Positions 49,724 through 59,229 of a stretch of 64,000 bases of DNA are shown piece by piece. The stretch is from assembly GCF_002419815.1 (NCBI RefSeq), contig NZ_DIGV01000016.1, forward strand, positions 103,023 through 167,022, given 5' to 3'. Every line of letters starts with the position of its first letter. Position 1 is the first letter of the stretch. Source of the stretch: Brevundimonas sp. UBA5713 (lineage in GTDB: Bacteria > Pseudomonadota > Alphaproteobacteria > Caulobacterales > Caulobacteraceae). The notes under the pieces are model-generated. The model was not told where the DNA came from. It made no database searches and saw nothing but the letters and a program-made list of their open reading frames with translations. A program made the position numbers and the translations under genes.

Positions 49724-52699
49724 ATGTTGAATTCGCGTTTTAAGTTAGCCTTGCTTTGCAGTGTTGCAGGCGTAGTGGCGGTGACCTCACCTGCGCACGC
49801 CGACAATGACAGCGCGCAAGGGGCCGCAGTGGCCTTGGCGGCGGCCACTCAGGTCACGGGTGTTGTAACGAACTCGGAGGGCACCAGCTTTCTGGTCGGA
49901 GCCGAGGTGCGTATCGAGGGGCATAGCCAAGTTGCGGTGACCGACCGCGAAGGCCGCTTTGTAATGCACAATGCGCCGGTGGGTCAGCAGACGCTGGTGA
50001 TCAGCTATGTCGGCCGTCAGACGCAGCGTATGCCGGTGCAGGTCATCGCCGACAGCGCGGCGCGTGTGACTGTCGCTCTGGCGCTGGATGTGCCGTCGTC
50101 GGTCGACGATGTCGTCGTCATCGGGCGTCGCCCGCAGGCCGAGTCCGAGGCCGCGGCCCTGCAGATCCAGCGTTCGTCGACCTCCCTCGTAAATGTGGTT
50201 TCGGCAGACGGTATCGGCAACTTCCCGGACCAGAACATTGCCGCGGCTCTGGCTCGCCTGCCGGGCGTGGCTGTCGAGCGTGACCAGGGTCAGGAGCGCG
50301 CCATCAGCCTGCGCGGTGCCCCGTCGCGCTGGTCAACCATTTCGTTTGACGGTTTGAATGTTGTCTCACCGGGCGGCAAAAGCGCCCGCACCGACACCAT
50401 TCCTGCAGCTATCGCCAAAGCTGTGACGGTGCGCAAAGCGGTGACGGCAGACATGTCGGGCGAGACGCTGGCTGGTAATGTCGACATCTCGACCCGTGGC
50501 GCTTTCGACTTCCCCGACCGCGCCGTGACCTTGAACCTGGGCTATGGCTACAATGATCTGGGTGGTGGCGCACAGCATGATGTGGCCGCCTTCCTGGCCG
50601 ACACGTTTGCCGATGGCAAGTTTGGCGCAGCCTTCTCGTTCTCGACCTATGAGCGCGAAATGGTCACCGACAATTTCGAGACCGACTGGGAGTCGGCTTC
50701 GGAAGACCGTGAAGCTGGATCAGAAACCCGTTTCTGGGCCGATGCCCACCAGAATAAACTGTATCGCCTGACGCGCTCGAACACCGCCTATGCCGGTCGT
50801 TTCGACTATCGCCCCAGCGATGACCATCGCTTCTTCTTCTCGAGCATTTATACCGAGTTCACCGACGACGAGATGCGCAATGCGCACGAGTTCGACTTTG
50901 ACGACAGCGCCATCCGCACTGACGCGGGCGCTACGCGTGGCTATGCCGACATTCGCACCGGCAATACGCCGATGCAGGGCACCATCTATGGCGTGGAGTT
51001 AGACAGCTCGCTGAACGTAAACCACACGGTCGAGAGCATCTTTACCAACACTCTGGGCGGCAACCACTACGTCAAGGGTTGGGACATTAACTGGCGCCTG
51101 AACTACACCCAGTCGCAAGCCGAATCTGGACCGTCGTTTAACTCCTCATGGCGCAGCCCCCGTCCTAACGGTGTGGTTGATTACAGCCTGCGCCCGACTG
51201 TGGTTTATGACTATACCGACCGCGCCCAGCATGGCGTGACCCTGTACGACACCATCGTCAACAATGATGGCAGCCTGTCGATGGGTGGCCACAAACGCTC
51301 GCTGGATCCGCAGGACTACGAATTCGTCAACCTGCGCTCGACGACCCGCCTGCAAGACAGCATCTCGTACAGCGCACGTATCGACCTCAGCCGCGAGCTG
51401 GAGCTGTTCGGACGCTCGACCGAGCTGAAATTCGGCGGCCAGATCGACAGCCGCACCAAGGAAGACACCCGCACCACGCTGGAAATCCTCCCGGGCATGT
51501 TGTCCGATGCAGGTGTCGCCAATCCGTCGCCCAACGACTTTGCAATCAATGACCCTTACGCCGGTGAAATGCCGCTGGGTTATGCGTTCCGCTACTTCTC
51601 GGACAAGCAGGCCAAGGCCTTGTGGGCCGACCTGCATGGCCGTGGTCTGAGCCGCATCCAGCCCGGGGTTTCGGAAACCAACAACTATGAAGTCTCCGAA
51701 GACGTCATCGCCGCCTATGCGATGACCACGACCTATTTCGACTGGGGTAATCTGGTGCTGGGCGTCCGCGCCGAGCGTGTTGAAAACGAAGGCACGGCAC
51801 TGGTCGATTTCGGCGATGGCTTTGAACAGGTCACGGTCGGTGATGACAGCTTCGTGGTCCTGCCCAGCGCTCACCTGAACTGGGACATCAACGACCAGAT
51901 GAAACTGCGTCTGTCGCTGAATACCGGTGCGGCCCGCCCCGACTATTCCCTGCTGCGCCCGAACTTCGAAGTGAACGACGAGGACATGGAAATCAGCGGT
52001 GGCAACCCCTCGGCAGGTCCTGAAAAGGCCATCGGCGGCGACGCCTATCTCGAATGGTACATGCCGTCGGGGGCCTTCTTCTCCGTCGGTGCATACTACA
52101 AGCACCTCGAGGACGTGCTGTTTGACGTCGAATATTCGCGCTATGGTCAGGACAACCTGAACTCCGGCGGATTGAACCGCACCGACTATGCCTATTTCAC
52201 CACCGACAACGGCGGTGAAGGCTATCTGGCAGGGCTTGAGTTTGCCGCCTCGCAAACCCTTGAGCCTTTTGCAGAGCGTCTGGGCCTGCCGGACTGGGCC
52301 GCCGGTTTCGGCGTGCGCGGCAACGTGACCTTCAACAAGACCGAGACCGAAACGCCGGATGGCCGCAAGGTCGCCCTGCCCGGCTCGTCGGACTTCATCT
52401 ACAACGCGGCCCTGTCCTATGAGCGCTATGGCCTGTCGACCAGCCTCAGCTGGCAGTACCGCACCGAATGGCTGGACAGCCTGGGCGACGGCGATGCTCT
52501 GGGCGACAGCTTCTGGGACGAAGTAGGCCGTCTGGACTTCAAGATTTCCTATGCCTTCAACGACAAGGCCGAAGTCTATTTCGACGCCAACAATCTGCTG
52601 AACGAACCGGGTATCCGCTATCAGGGCGACCGCATGCGGGTGTCCGAATACGAAAGCTTTGGAGCCCGCTACATGTTGGGCGTGCGTCTGAATTTCTAA
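49724..52699 (+). CDS. TonB-dependent outer-membrane receptor with carboxypeptidase-regulatory-like domain
   Basis: 991 aa. Signal peptide at 1-26 (ends TSPAHA). A carboxypeptidase-D-regulatory-like beta-sandwich follows at about 42-120 (TGVVTNSEGTSFLVGAEVRIEGH). Then DDVVVIGRR (TonB-box-like), the plug (VSADGIGNFPDQNIAAALARLPGVAVERDQG) and a 22-strand barrel ending in Phe. This domain set is typical of the large Caulobacterales receptor family. The following phosphatase suggests uptake of a phosphate ester or related organic substrate. The SD site is masked by the hairpin at 49695-49718. Confidence 0.93.
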   Translation: MLNSRFKLALLCSVAGVVAVTSPAHADNDSAQGAAVALAAATQVTGVVTNSEGTSFLVGAEVRIEGHSQVAVTDREGRFVMHNAPVGQQTLVISYVGRQTQRMPVQVIADSAARVTVALALDVPSSVDDVVVIGRRPQAESEAAALQIQRSSTSLVNVVSADGIGNFPDQNIAAALARLPGVAVERDQGQERAISLRGAPSRWSTISFDGLNVVSPGGKSARTDTIPAAIAKAVTVRKAVTADMSGETLAGNVDISTRGAFDFPDRAVTLNLGYGYNDLGGGAQHDVAAFLADTFADGKFGAAFSFSTYEREMVTDNFETDWESASEDREAGSETRFWADAHQNKLYRLTRSNTAYAGRFDYRPSDDHRFFFSSIYTEFTDDEMRNAHEFDFDDSAIRTDAGATRGYADIRTGNTPMQGTIYGVELDSSLNVNHTVESIFTNTLGGNHYVKGWDINWRLNYTQSQAESGPSFNSSWRSPRPNGVVDYSLRPTVVYDYTDRAQHGVTLYDTIVNNDGSLSMGGHKRSLDPQDYEFVNLRSTTRLQDSISYSARIDLSRELELFGRSTELKFGGQIDSRTKEDTRTTLEILPGMLSDAGVANPSPNDFAINDPYAGEMPLGYAFRYFSDKQAKALWADLHGRGLSRIQPGVSETNNYEVSEDVIAAYAMTTTYFDWGNLVLGVRAERVENEGTALVDFGDGFEQVTVGDDSFVVLPSAHLNWDINDQMKLRLSLNTGAARPDYSLLRPNFEVNDEDMEISGGNPSAGPEKAIGGDAYLEWYMPSGAFFSVGAYYKHLEDVLFDVEYSRYGQDNLNSGGLNRTDYAYFTTDNGGEGYLAGLEFAASQTLEPFAERLGLPDWAAGFGVRGNVTFNKTETETPDGRKVALPGSSDFIYNAALSYERYGLSTSLSWQYRTEWLDSLGDGDALGDSFWDEVGRLDFKISYAFNDKAEVYFDANNLLNEPGIRYQGDRMRVSEYESFGARYMLGVRLNF

Positions 52700-52835
52700 C
52701 GGAAACTCTGACCCAGCCCATCAGGCCGCCGGCGTGTTCAACCCTCCCCTTGCCGGCGGCCTCCCCTTCTTTCTGACGGAACGTCACAGCCGGTCCCGCA
52801 ACGAACCGGCTCTTTTCAGAACAAAGGCTAGACCC

Positions 52836-54002
52836 ATGAAAATGACTGCCAAGACCCTTTTGTCATCTGTCGCCATGGCTGCGGCTCTGGTTTGCACGCC
52901 ACTGTCGGTAATGGCGCAGACCGCACAGGCTCCTGCGGCCGCCGCCGAGGCTCCGCGCGCCAAGAACGTCATCATCTTTCTGGCCGATGCCATGGGTGTC
53001 AGCGCCCTGCACGCCGCCAGCGTCATGGCCTATAACGAGCCGCTGAAACTGAAGGTCCAGCAGTGGCCGCATCTGGGGCTCAGCGAGACTTCACCGGTCG
53101 ATAATTTCGTATCGGACTCGGCCAATGGCATGAGCGCGATCATGACGGGCGTCAAAACCCGCAATGGCGTCATCAGCCAGGATCCCGACGTTGTGCGCGG
53201 CCAGCGTGACGGCACCCCGACCAAGACCCTGCTGGAATACGCCGAAGAGCGCGGCCTGCTCACGGGTGTCGTCTCGTCGCAGTCGATCGCCGATGCAACG
53301 CCTGCTGCCGCCTATGCCCATTCGAATGATCGCGGCAAGCAAGGCGAAATCTTCCAGCAGGCTTTCACCCCGCGTTTCGGCAATGGCGTGGATGTGCTGA
53401 TCGGTGCGGGTCGCGAGCGTATCGGGGGCCAACTGGCCGAGCTGAACACCAGCTTTGAGACTCTGGCCGCGGCCAACAATCGTCCGGTTTATGCGTCTCT
53501 GGAAGACGCTCCGGCCAGCAACCTGCGCCCGATCGTGGTGGCCGACAGCATCGACGTGCGCGCCTCGACGCTCCGCGCTCTGGATCTGCTGGAAGCCTCG
53601 GACAACGGCTATCTGCTGGTGGTCGAGTGGGACGCCCACACCGACGACGTGCGCAAGGGCCTGCAAAACATTGTCGATTTCGACCTGCTGATGGCCGACA
53701 TCGCGCAGCGCGTCGATCTGGACGAGACCCTGCTGATCTTCACCGCCGACCACTCCTTCGGCGTTCAGATCGATGGCGGCAAACGCGGTGAAGACATCAT
53801 GGAAGGCTACGATGCCTGGAAGGCTTCCAGCGAACGTCCCGATGTCGTTCGTCTGGAAAACATCATGATCAATCGCACGCACACCGGCGAGGAAGTGCCC
53901 GTTCTGGCCATCGGCCAAGGTGCCGATCAAGTGCGCGGCTATTTCCCCAATACACACCTCTTCGACGTCGCGATGAAGGCCTGGGGCTGGACCTCCAACT
54001 AA
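52836..54002 (+). CDS. Periplasmic alkaline phosphatase (PhoA family)
   Basis: 388 aa from ATG 52836, with AGGCTAGACCC upstream. Signal peptide about 1-27 (cleavage near VMAQ). Metal and nucleophile motifs: IIFLADAMGVS (Asp51), SDSANGMSAIMTGVKT with Ser95 after Asp94, WDAHTDDVRKGLQ, FTADHSFGVQIDG and NRTHTGEEVPVLAIG (last zinc His). It is shorter than E. coli PhoA, and some helices are missing. It should release phosphate from esters in the periplasm, next to the receptor. Confidence 0.9.
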   Translation: MKMTAKTLLSSVAMAAALVCTPLSVMAQTAQAPAAAAEAPRAKNVIIFLADAMGVSALHAASVMAYNEPLKLKVQQWPHLGLSETSPVDNFVSDSANGMSAIMTGVKTRNGVISQDPDVVRGQRDGTPTKTLLEYAEERGLLTGVVSSQSIADATPAAAYAHSNDRGKQGEIFQQAFTPRFGNGVDVLIGAGRERIGGQLAELNTSFETLAAANNRPVYASLEDAPASNLRPIVVADSIDVRASTLRALDLLEASDNGYLLVVEWDAHTDDVRKGLQNIVDFDLLMADIAQRVDLDETLLIFTADHSFGVQIDGGKRGEDIMEGYDAWKASSERPDVVRLENIMINRTHTGEEVPVLAIGQGADQVRGYFPNTHLFDVAMKAWGWTSN

Positions 54003-54054
54003 ATCGACACTCTGGTTCTTGTTAAAAGTCTGCGAAACGCGCGGACAGCAAAGA

Positions 54055-54093
54055 GGCCGCTTTCCAGGTGCCTAGCCGACCTGGGAAGCGGCC
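54055..54093 (+). terminator. Strong hairpin after the alkaline phosphatase
   Basis: A 15-bp stem (54055-54069 with 54079-54093, one G-T pair) with a 9-base loop, followed by CATTAAAAG. The U-tract is poor, so it may be a hairpin stabiliser or factor-dependent terminator. Confidence 0.7.
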
Positions 54094-54333
54094 CATTAAA
54101 AGCGCACGGTAGCGTGTGAATGGGCGGCCACCTCCGCCACCGGACGTGTCGAAGCCTAGAGGGTTTTGGCTCGATCCTGAGACGCAAGGTGAAGCTTTAG
54201 CGAAGCAAAGATCACCCCATGGCTAAGCTTTTGTGAATTGGTATCTACTATAATACCTCTGTCACATTTGCGGTGTTTGAGGCGCGCCTGATTTGCAGGG
54301 TTCCTGCGGACGGTTAGCTTAGGTGTGACCAAC
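54094..54333. other. Upstream region of the second TonB receptor
   Basis: 240 bp. It contains TATAAT at 54249-54254 and CTGTCAC at 54259-54265, a Pho-box-like half site with no convincing second half. No gene was found. Confidence 0.45.
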
Positions 54334-56772
54334 ATGCGTGCGTTGACTTCAAAGACTTTTTTTACGGCCACCACGGCGGCCATAGCCCTGCTGTCCGGTG
54401 CCGGCACTGCCATGGCCCAGACGGCGGAGACGGACCAAACGGCTGAAGTCGACGAAATTGTCGTTACCGCCCACTATGATCCTCTGGGCCGTCTGCAAAA
54501 GAGCGCCACCGACAGCTTCACCGGTCTGGACCGCTCCATGTACGAGACCCCGCGCTCGGTCTCGCGCGTATCGATGGATACGATCGACAGCTATGGCATG
54601 GAAAATGTCGACGATCTGGTGGCTGCGGTGCCGGGTGCCTATACGGCCAGCTTCTTTGGCGTTCCGGGCAATCTGAATGTGCGCGGCACCCTGGCCGACA
54701 CCTATTTCCAGGGCTTCAAGCGCATCGAGAACCGCGGCAGCTTCTCGTCCAACCTTGGCGCGGCTTCGTTCGTCGAGGTTTTGCGCGGTCCGTCGTCGCC
54801 CATCTATGGTCCGGGCAAGGTCGGTGGTCTGCTGAACTTCGTGCCCAAGTCGGCACGCGGGAATGACGGTCGTATTGCCACGGATATGGCGGGCGGCTTT
54901 GATGTGACCCTCGGCTCCTACGGCAAGCAAAACGTCTCGGCAGACATGGTCATGCCGCTGGGTAATGGCGGTCTGGCCCTCTATGTCGAGCACGAGGATT
55001 CAGACTCCTACTATCGCAATATCCACCCCGAGCATCTGAACCTTCAGGCCACCTATGTGACTGACCTCGGCAACGGCTGGTCGGGCGAAGTGAACCTTAT
55101 GCATTTCGAGGAATCGGGCCGCATCCAGTCGCCGGGCTGGAACCGCGTCACCCAGAACCTGATCGACAACGGCATCTACATCACCGGCCGCGATACCGAT
55201 CTCGTTGATCTGGATGGCTCGGGCATGGTTGAATACGGCGAGATCGACGCCGCCTTCGGCAAATCGGGCAACACCTCCAACATTCGCCAGATCCGCGAAT
55301 ATGGCGGTCGCCAGAACCCGAAATTTGCGCTGGATGAAGGTGTCGGCACGGTCAAACTCAGCCACCGCGATGTGATGGCTGATGAGGTGGACTATAACGA
55401 GACCGAGACCTTCACCGCCTATGCGGGCCTGCAGCGCGAGTTCGCCAACGGCCACGTGCTGGCCTTCAAGGCCTTTATGGACAAGGTCGAGAACCAACGC
55501 TTCAACAGCTTCGGTTTTGCCGCCGACTATGAGGCGCAAGCCGTTGAGGGACGTGTCACCTACAGCTTCCCGTTCAAGGCTCTGGACGGCAAGCTGTCGG
55601 CCGACACCGTTATTGGCGCGGCCTATCGCGACCATGAGGCCAAACAGTATGAAAGCTTCCTGTCGGGCTACATCGGCCTGAACCGCCGTGATCTGCACCA
55701 CGGCTCGACCGCAACCGACCGCATCGCGGCGCCACTGGTCGTGAACGGCGAACAGATGTGGGACACCCGTCAGGATATGGAATGGGACAGCCGCTCGCTG
55801 TTCGCCATGTCGGACATCACCCTGTTCGAGCGTTTCTCGGTTCTGGCCGGTCTGCGCTGGGATGACTACGACGTCTCGGCCATCAACACCGGTGCCACCG
55901 TCTTTGGTCTGCGCGACAAGTGGGCGCATAACTCGAATGACGCCACTACCTGGTCGCTGTCGGCGCGCTATGAAACCCCGTGGGGCCTGACCCCCTATGT
56001 GACCGTGGCCGAGCCTCGCTCGCTGGAGTCGACCCAGACGGGCGGCGTCGGCGTGGGCACGGTTACCAACAACCTGTTCATCTCGCCTTCCGAACTTAAG
56101 GAAGCGGGCGTGAAATTCATGCTGCTGGACGGCAACCTGTTCGGCGGTCTGGCCTATTACGAGCAATACCGTCGCCAGACCGACCTGCTGGGCAATGTCA
56201 GCGGCAACACCTCGGAAGGCTTCGAGCTGGAAGCCAACTGGCTGGTCTCGGACAAGCTGAGCTTCACCACGGCCCTGACCCTTCAGGAAACCGTTGTGGA
56301 TGCGCCGGGCCGAGACAAGGGCGAGTATCTGGAACTACGCCCCGAGCAGTTCGGTCTTGATCCGGCGGCCTCCTACGGCGGCACTTTTGCCCAGAACAAT
56401 GCGGGCAATATCGCCGAACTGGCCGACGGCTATGTGGTCCGCACCATGCCGGACACGGTGTTCAGCCTGTTCGGTACCTATGAGAGCGACCCGTTCATGG
56501 TGAAGGGTGTCGAGCTGAAGGCCGGTCTGACCGCAGGCGCTACCTATGTGTCCGAAACGGGCGGTATTCTGGAAAACAGCATCCAGCTGCCGGCCTATAC
56601 GCTGGCCAAGGCGGCGGCGTTCGTGAAGGTCCGCGACCTGACCGTTTCGCTCAATATCGATAACCTGTTCAACGAGCGTTACTTCACGCCGTCGGCCGAG
56701 GTTTACAAGGAAGTGGCTGTGATGCCGGGTCTGCCGCGTATGTTCCGCGTCAATATGGCGTACCGCTTCTAA
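54334..56772 (+). CDS. TonB-dependent receptor with EF-hand loop
   Basis: 812 aa from ATG 54334; a GTG nine bases upstream is possible. Signal peptide about 1-28 (TAMAQ). TonB box-like EVDEIVVTAH, plug with MENVDDLVAAVPGAYTASFFG, LNVRGTLADTYFQGFKRI and VLRGPSSPIYGPGKVGG, then a barrel ending YRF. A full EF-hand loop, DLDGSGMVEYGE (Asp292 to Glu303), lies in the barrel part, presumably in an extracellular loop. The sequence style is siderophore-receptor-like (PF00593), but the neighbours point to phosphate compounds. Confidence 0.92.
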   Translation: MRALTSKTFFTATTAAIALLSGAGTAMAQTAETDQTAEVDEIVVTAHYDPLGRLQKSATDSFTGLDRSMYETPRSVSRVSMDTIDSYGMENVDDLVAAVPGAYTASFFGVPGNLNVRGTLADTYFQGFKRIENRGSFSSNLGAASFVEVLRGPSSPIYGPGKVGGLLNFVPKSARGNDGRIATDMAGGFDVTLGSYGKQNVSADMVMPLGNGGLALYVEHEDSDSYYRNIHPEHLNLQATYVTDLGNGWSGEVNLMHFEESGRIQSPGWNRVTQNLIDNGIYITGRDTDLVDLDGSGMVEYGEIDAAFGKSGNTSNIRQIREYGGRQNPKFALDEGVGTVKLSHRDVMADEVDYNETETFTAYAGLQREFANGHVLAFKAFMDKVENQRFNSFGFAADYEAQAVEGRVTYSFPFKALDGKLSADTVIGAAYRDHEAKQYESFLSGYIGLNRRDLHHGSTATDRIAAPLVVNGEQMWDTRQDMEWDSRSLFAMSDITLFERFSVLAGLRWDDYDVSAINTGATVFGLRDKWAHNSNDATTWSLSARYETPWGLTPYVTVAEPRSLESTQTGGVGVGTVTNNLFISPSELKEAGVKFMLLDGNLFGGLAYYEQYRRQTDLLGNVSGNTSEGFELEANWLVSDKLSFTTALTLQETVVDAPGRDKGEYLELRPEQFGLDPAASYGGTFAQNNAGNIAELADGYVVRTMPDTVFSLFGTYESDPFMVKGVELKAGLTAGATYVSETGGILENSIQLPAYTLAKAAAFVKVRDLTVSLNIDNLFNERYFTPSAEVYKEVAVMPGLPRMFRVNMAYRF

Positions 56773-56777
56773 TCAAG

Positions 56778-56793
56778 CGTCACAGTTGTGACG
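56778..56793. promoter_or_regulatory. 16-bp palindrome between the second receptor and the PhoD-like gene
   Basis: CGTCACA-GT-TGTGACG is a perfect 7-bp inverted repeat with a two-base centre. A second stem, GGCCGGCGA at 56794-56802 with TCGCCGGCC at 56817-56825, follows directly. Either could be an operator or a transcript structure; no T-tract follows. Confidence 0.55.
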
Positions 56794-56862
56794 GGCCGGC
56801 GATTGTCTTAGGGCGGTCGCCGGCCAATCTGTTTTCAGGCCACGAGTTCGGGGAGTTGGGGC

Positions 56863-58566
56863 GTGGGTAAGGATATGTTGGCCAAGGGTGCCGTATCGCG
56901 TCGCGGTATGCTGGCACTGCTGGGAGCCGGTGGTGCGGCAGCGGCTGGTCAGGCGGCTGCCCACACGCAGAATCAGACGACGCCCGCGCGCTTTACCCAT
57001 GGTGTGGCCTGTGGGGATCCGACCCGTAGCGGTCTGGTGATCTGGACACGCGCCGTTCCCGAAACCGGCGAGGTGGCTGTTCTGGATTGGCAGGTCGCAG
57101 TTGATCCGGCCTTCCACCGTGTGGTGGCCGATGGTCAGGTTCAGACCACGTCTGCGCGCGACTACACCGCAAAGGTCGAGGTCGAAGGCCTGCGTGCCGG
57201 CGTCAGCTATTTCTATCGCTTCCGTGCGGGCGAGGCGGTCTCCGACGTCGGCCAAGGCCGCACCCTGCCGGACAAGGGCATCGAAGAGGTGCGCTTTGCC
57301 GTGCTGTCGTGCTCGCACTACGGCTTTGGCTATTTCAACGCCTACCGCGCCTTGGCCGAGCGTAAGCAACCGTTCGATGCGGTCATCCATCTGGGTGACT
57401 ACATCTATGAATATGGCATCGACGGCTATGGCGGTCCGCAAAGCATAGAGCTTGGCCGCCAGCATCAGCCCGCGCACGAACTGGTCACTCTGGCCGACTA
57501 TCGTCAGCGCTTTGCCCAGTACCGCTCTGATCCCGATCTGCAGGCGCTGCATGCGCGGGCAGCGTTCATCACGGTCTGGGACGATCACGAAACGGCCAAT
57601 AACAGCTGGGTCGGCGGGGCTTCGATCCACGATCCCGAAACCGAAGGGCGTTGGGAAGATCGCCGCGACGCAGCGCTAAAGGCCTATTTCGAATGGATGC
57701 CGATGCGCGACCCCAAGGCGGGCGAGCCGTTGCACGTTCTGAACCGCACCTATGATTTTGGCGACATCGCCAGCCTGATGGCGATCGAGACGCGCCTGAC
57801 GGGCCGGATGAAGGCTCTGAGCGCCACGCGCGACATGGTCCTTGATGCCAATGGCCAGCCGGATGTGGCGCGCTTTGAAGCCGAGGTTATGAATGATCCC
57901 TCGCGCTCCATGATGGGCCCCAAACAGGAAGCCTGGCTGGAAGAAGAGCTAAAGGCGTCCAAGGACCGCGGCGTGGCGTGGCAGATGCTGGCCAACCAGA
58001 CCATCGTGGCACGGATGCGCGCACCCGACTTCCTCAGTATATTGCCCGAGGACATCAAGGCCGAGGCAATGAGCCGCTCAGGCTCGCGCCGCTGGCTGGA
58101 AAGCACCCGTCTGGGGCTACCGATCAATTTCGACGCTTGGGACGGCTATCCGGCGGCGCGCTTGCGTCTCTATGACAGCGTCAAGCGTACTGGCGCACGC
58201 TTGGCCGTGCTGACGGGCGACACCCACATGTTCTGGGGCAACCGCCTGCATGATCCACGTGACGAAAGCCCCGTCGGCGTCGAGTTCGGCGTCGCCAGTG
58301 TGACATCGCCGGGCGGCTATGAAGGGATCAGCCCTGACCCGCGCATTTTCACCATCGCCTCAGAAGCACTGGTGGCCAAGAATCCGGACGTACAGTTTGC
58401 CCACGTCCACGAACACGGCTTCCTGCTGGTGACCTTAAGACGAGATACGATCCAGACCGACTATGTGCGGGTGCCGACTATTCTCGAACGGACCGGCGAA
58501 AGCGAAGAGTTTGCCCGTATTACTGTGAACCACGACCTGGACCTCCGCATCATCAAACCCGTCTGA
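56863..58566 (+). CDS. Alkaline phosphatase D (PhoD-like), Tat-exported
   Basis: 567 aa from GTG 56863, with GGGGAG seven bases upstream; an ATG at 56875 also exists. The twin-arginine signal is SRRGMLALLG (12-21). An N-terminal beta-domain (FTHGVACGDPTRSGLVIWTRAV) is followed by a metallophosphatase: FAVLSCSHYGFG, HLGDYIYEYG, VWDDHETANNSW, VLTGDTHMFWGNR. PhoD enzymes are calcium/iron-dependent phosphodiesterase-phosphatases of the periplasm. Tat export fits the metal loading. Last gene of the likely phosphate cluster. Confidence 0.94.
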   Translation: MGKDMLAKGAVSRRGMLALLGAGGAAAAGQAAAHTQNQTTPARFTHGVACGDPTRSGLVIWTRAVPETGEVAVLDWQVAVDPAFHRVVADGQVQTTSARDYTAKVEVEGLRAGVSYFYRFRAGEAVSDVGQGRTLPDKGIEEVRFAVLSCSHYGFGYFNAYRALAERKQPFDAVIHLGDYIYEYGIDGYGGPQSIELGRQHQPAHELVTLADYRQRFAQYRSDPDLQALHARAAFITVWDDHETANNSWVGGASIHDPETEGRWEDRRDAALKAYFEWMPMRDPKAGEPLHVLNRTYDFGDIASLMAIETRLTGRMKALSATRDMVLDANGQPDVARFEAEVMNDPSRSMMGPKQEAWLEEELKASKDRGVAWQMLANQTIVARMRAPDFLSILPEDIKAEAMSRSGSRRWLESTRLGLPINFDAWDGYPAARLRLYDSVKRTGARLAVLTGDTHMFWGNRLHDPRDESPVGVEFGVASVTSPGGYEGISPDPRIFTIASEALVAKNPDVQFAHVHEHGFLLVTLRRDTIQTDYVRVPTILERTGESEEFARITVNHDLDLRIIKPV

Positions 58567-58593
58567 AACCGAGCGGAACGACGTGCGGCATTC

Positions 58594-59145
58594 TCAACGC
58601 ACGCCTTTTCGCGGTCGTCGAGGGAGTTGGTTGGCTTGGTAAAAACGGTCTAGCTTCGAAGGACGATCCAGTAAGACCTTGGGCATATCAAGCTGGGCAA
58701 AACGGTCTTTATAGCTGCGGCGATTTTTCTGAGCCGTGGTCAGCAGGTGATAGATCATCTTGCCACTCAGCCGGTCTTGAACCCCACTGAGTGCGCCGTA
58801 CCGTTCCGTGTAGCCCAGAGTGCGCCCGATATAGCGAAACAGGCTGGTCGCGACGGGCACGTCCATAAGAATAAATCCTGTGGCGCGCGCCAGCCGCTGC
58901 GGCAAGAGGCGGGAATAGTTTCCCTCCATGACCCATTTGTCTTGGTCTATGGCCGCCTGATGCAGTTCTGCAAACTCGTCATCAGGGCGCAGTGCCCATT
59001 ATTCACCCTCCAAATGGCGCAGGCGGTCCAGATGAACGACCTCCAATCCTTTGGCGTCGCCAATCGCGACAGCCAGCGTTGATTTACCGCTGTTTGACGG
59101 CCCCATAATGCAAATACGCGGGCCCAACTCTGCGAGCGTCAACAT
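58594..59145 (-). pseudogene. P-loop kinase (AAA/FlaR-like), interrupted by a nonsense codon
   Basis: Starts at ATG 59145 with ICIMGPSNSGKSTLAVAIGD (Walker A) and VVHLDRLRHLEGE, then an in-frame TAA at 59001-58999 (codon 49), then continues in the same frame with WALRPDDEFAELHQAAI, WVMEGNYSRLLPQRLARATGFILMDVP. The conserved order matches a DNA-topology-modulation/adenylate-kinase-like family. With the stop read through, the length is about 183 residues. It lies between the PhoD gene and gdh. Confidence 0.82.
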
Positions 59146-59229
59146 CCGCCGATCCTAGCCATGCCCAGTCCCGAACGCCCCCATAGAATGTCGGGGGCGC
59201 TCGCGAACTCATACCTGAGCGCAAAGGGG

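Noticed and set aside
49516..49743. 75-aa ORF spanning attR and the TonB receptor start
   Set aside because: It overlaps the att duplication, the hairpin and the receptor start; no conserved protein pattern.
54249..54265. Pho box upstream of the second TonB receptor
   Set aside because: Only one CTGTCAC half site is seen and it lies downstream of the TATAAT; not enough to call a PhoB site.
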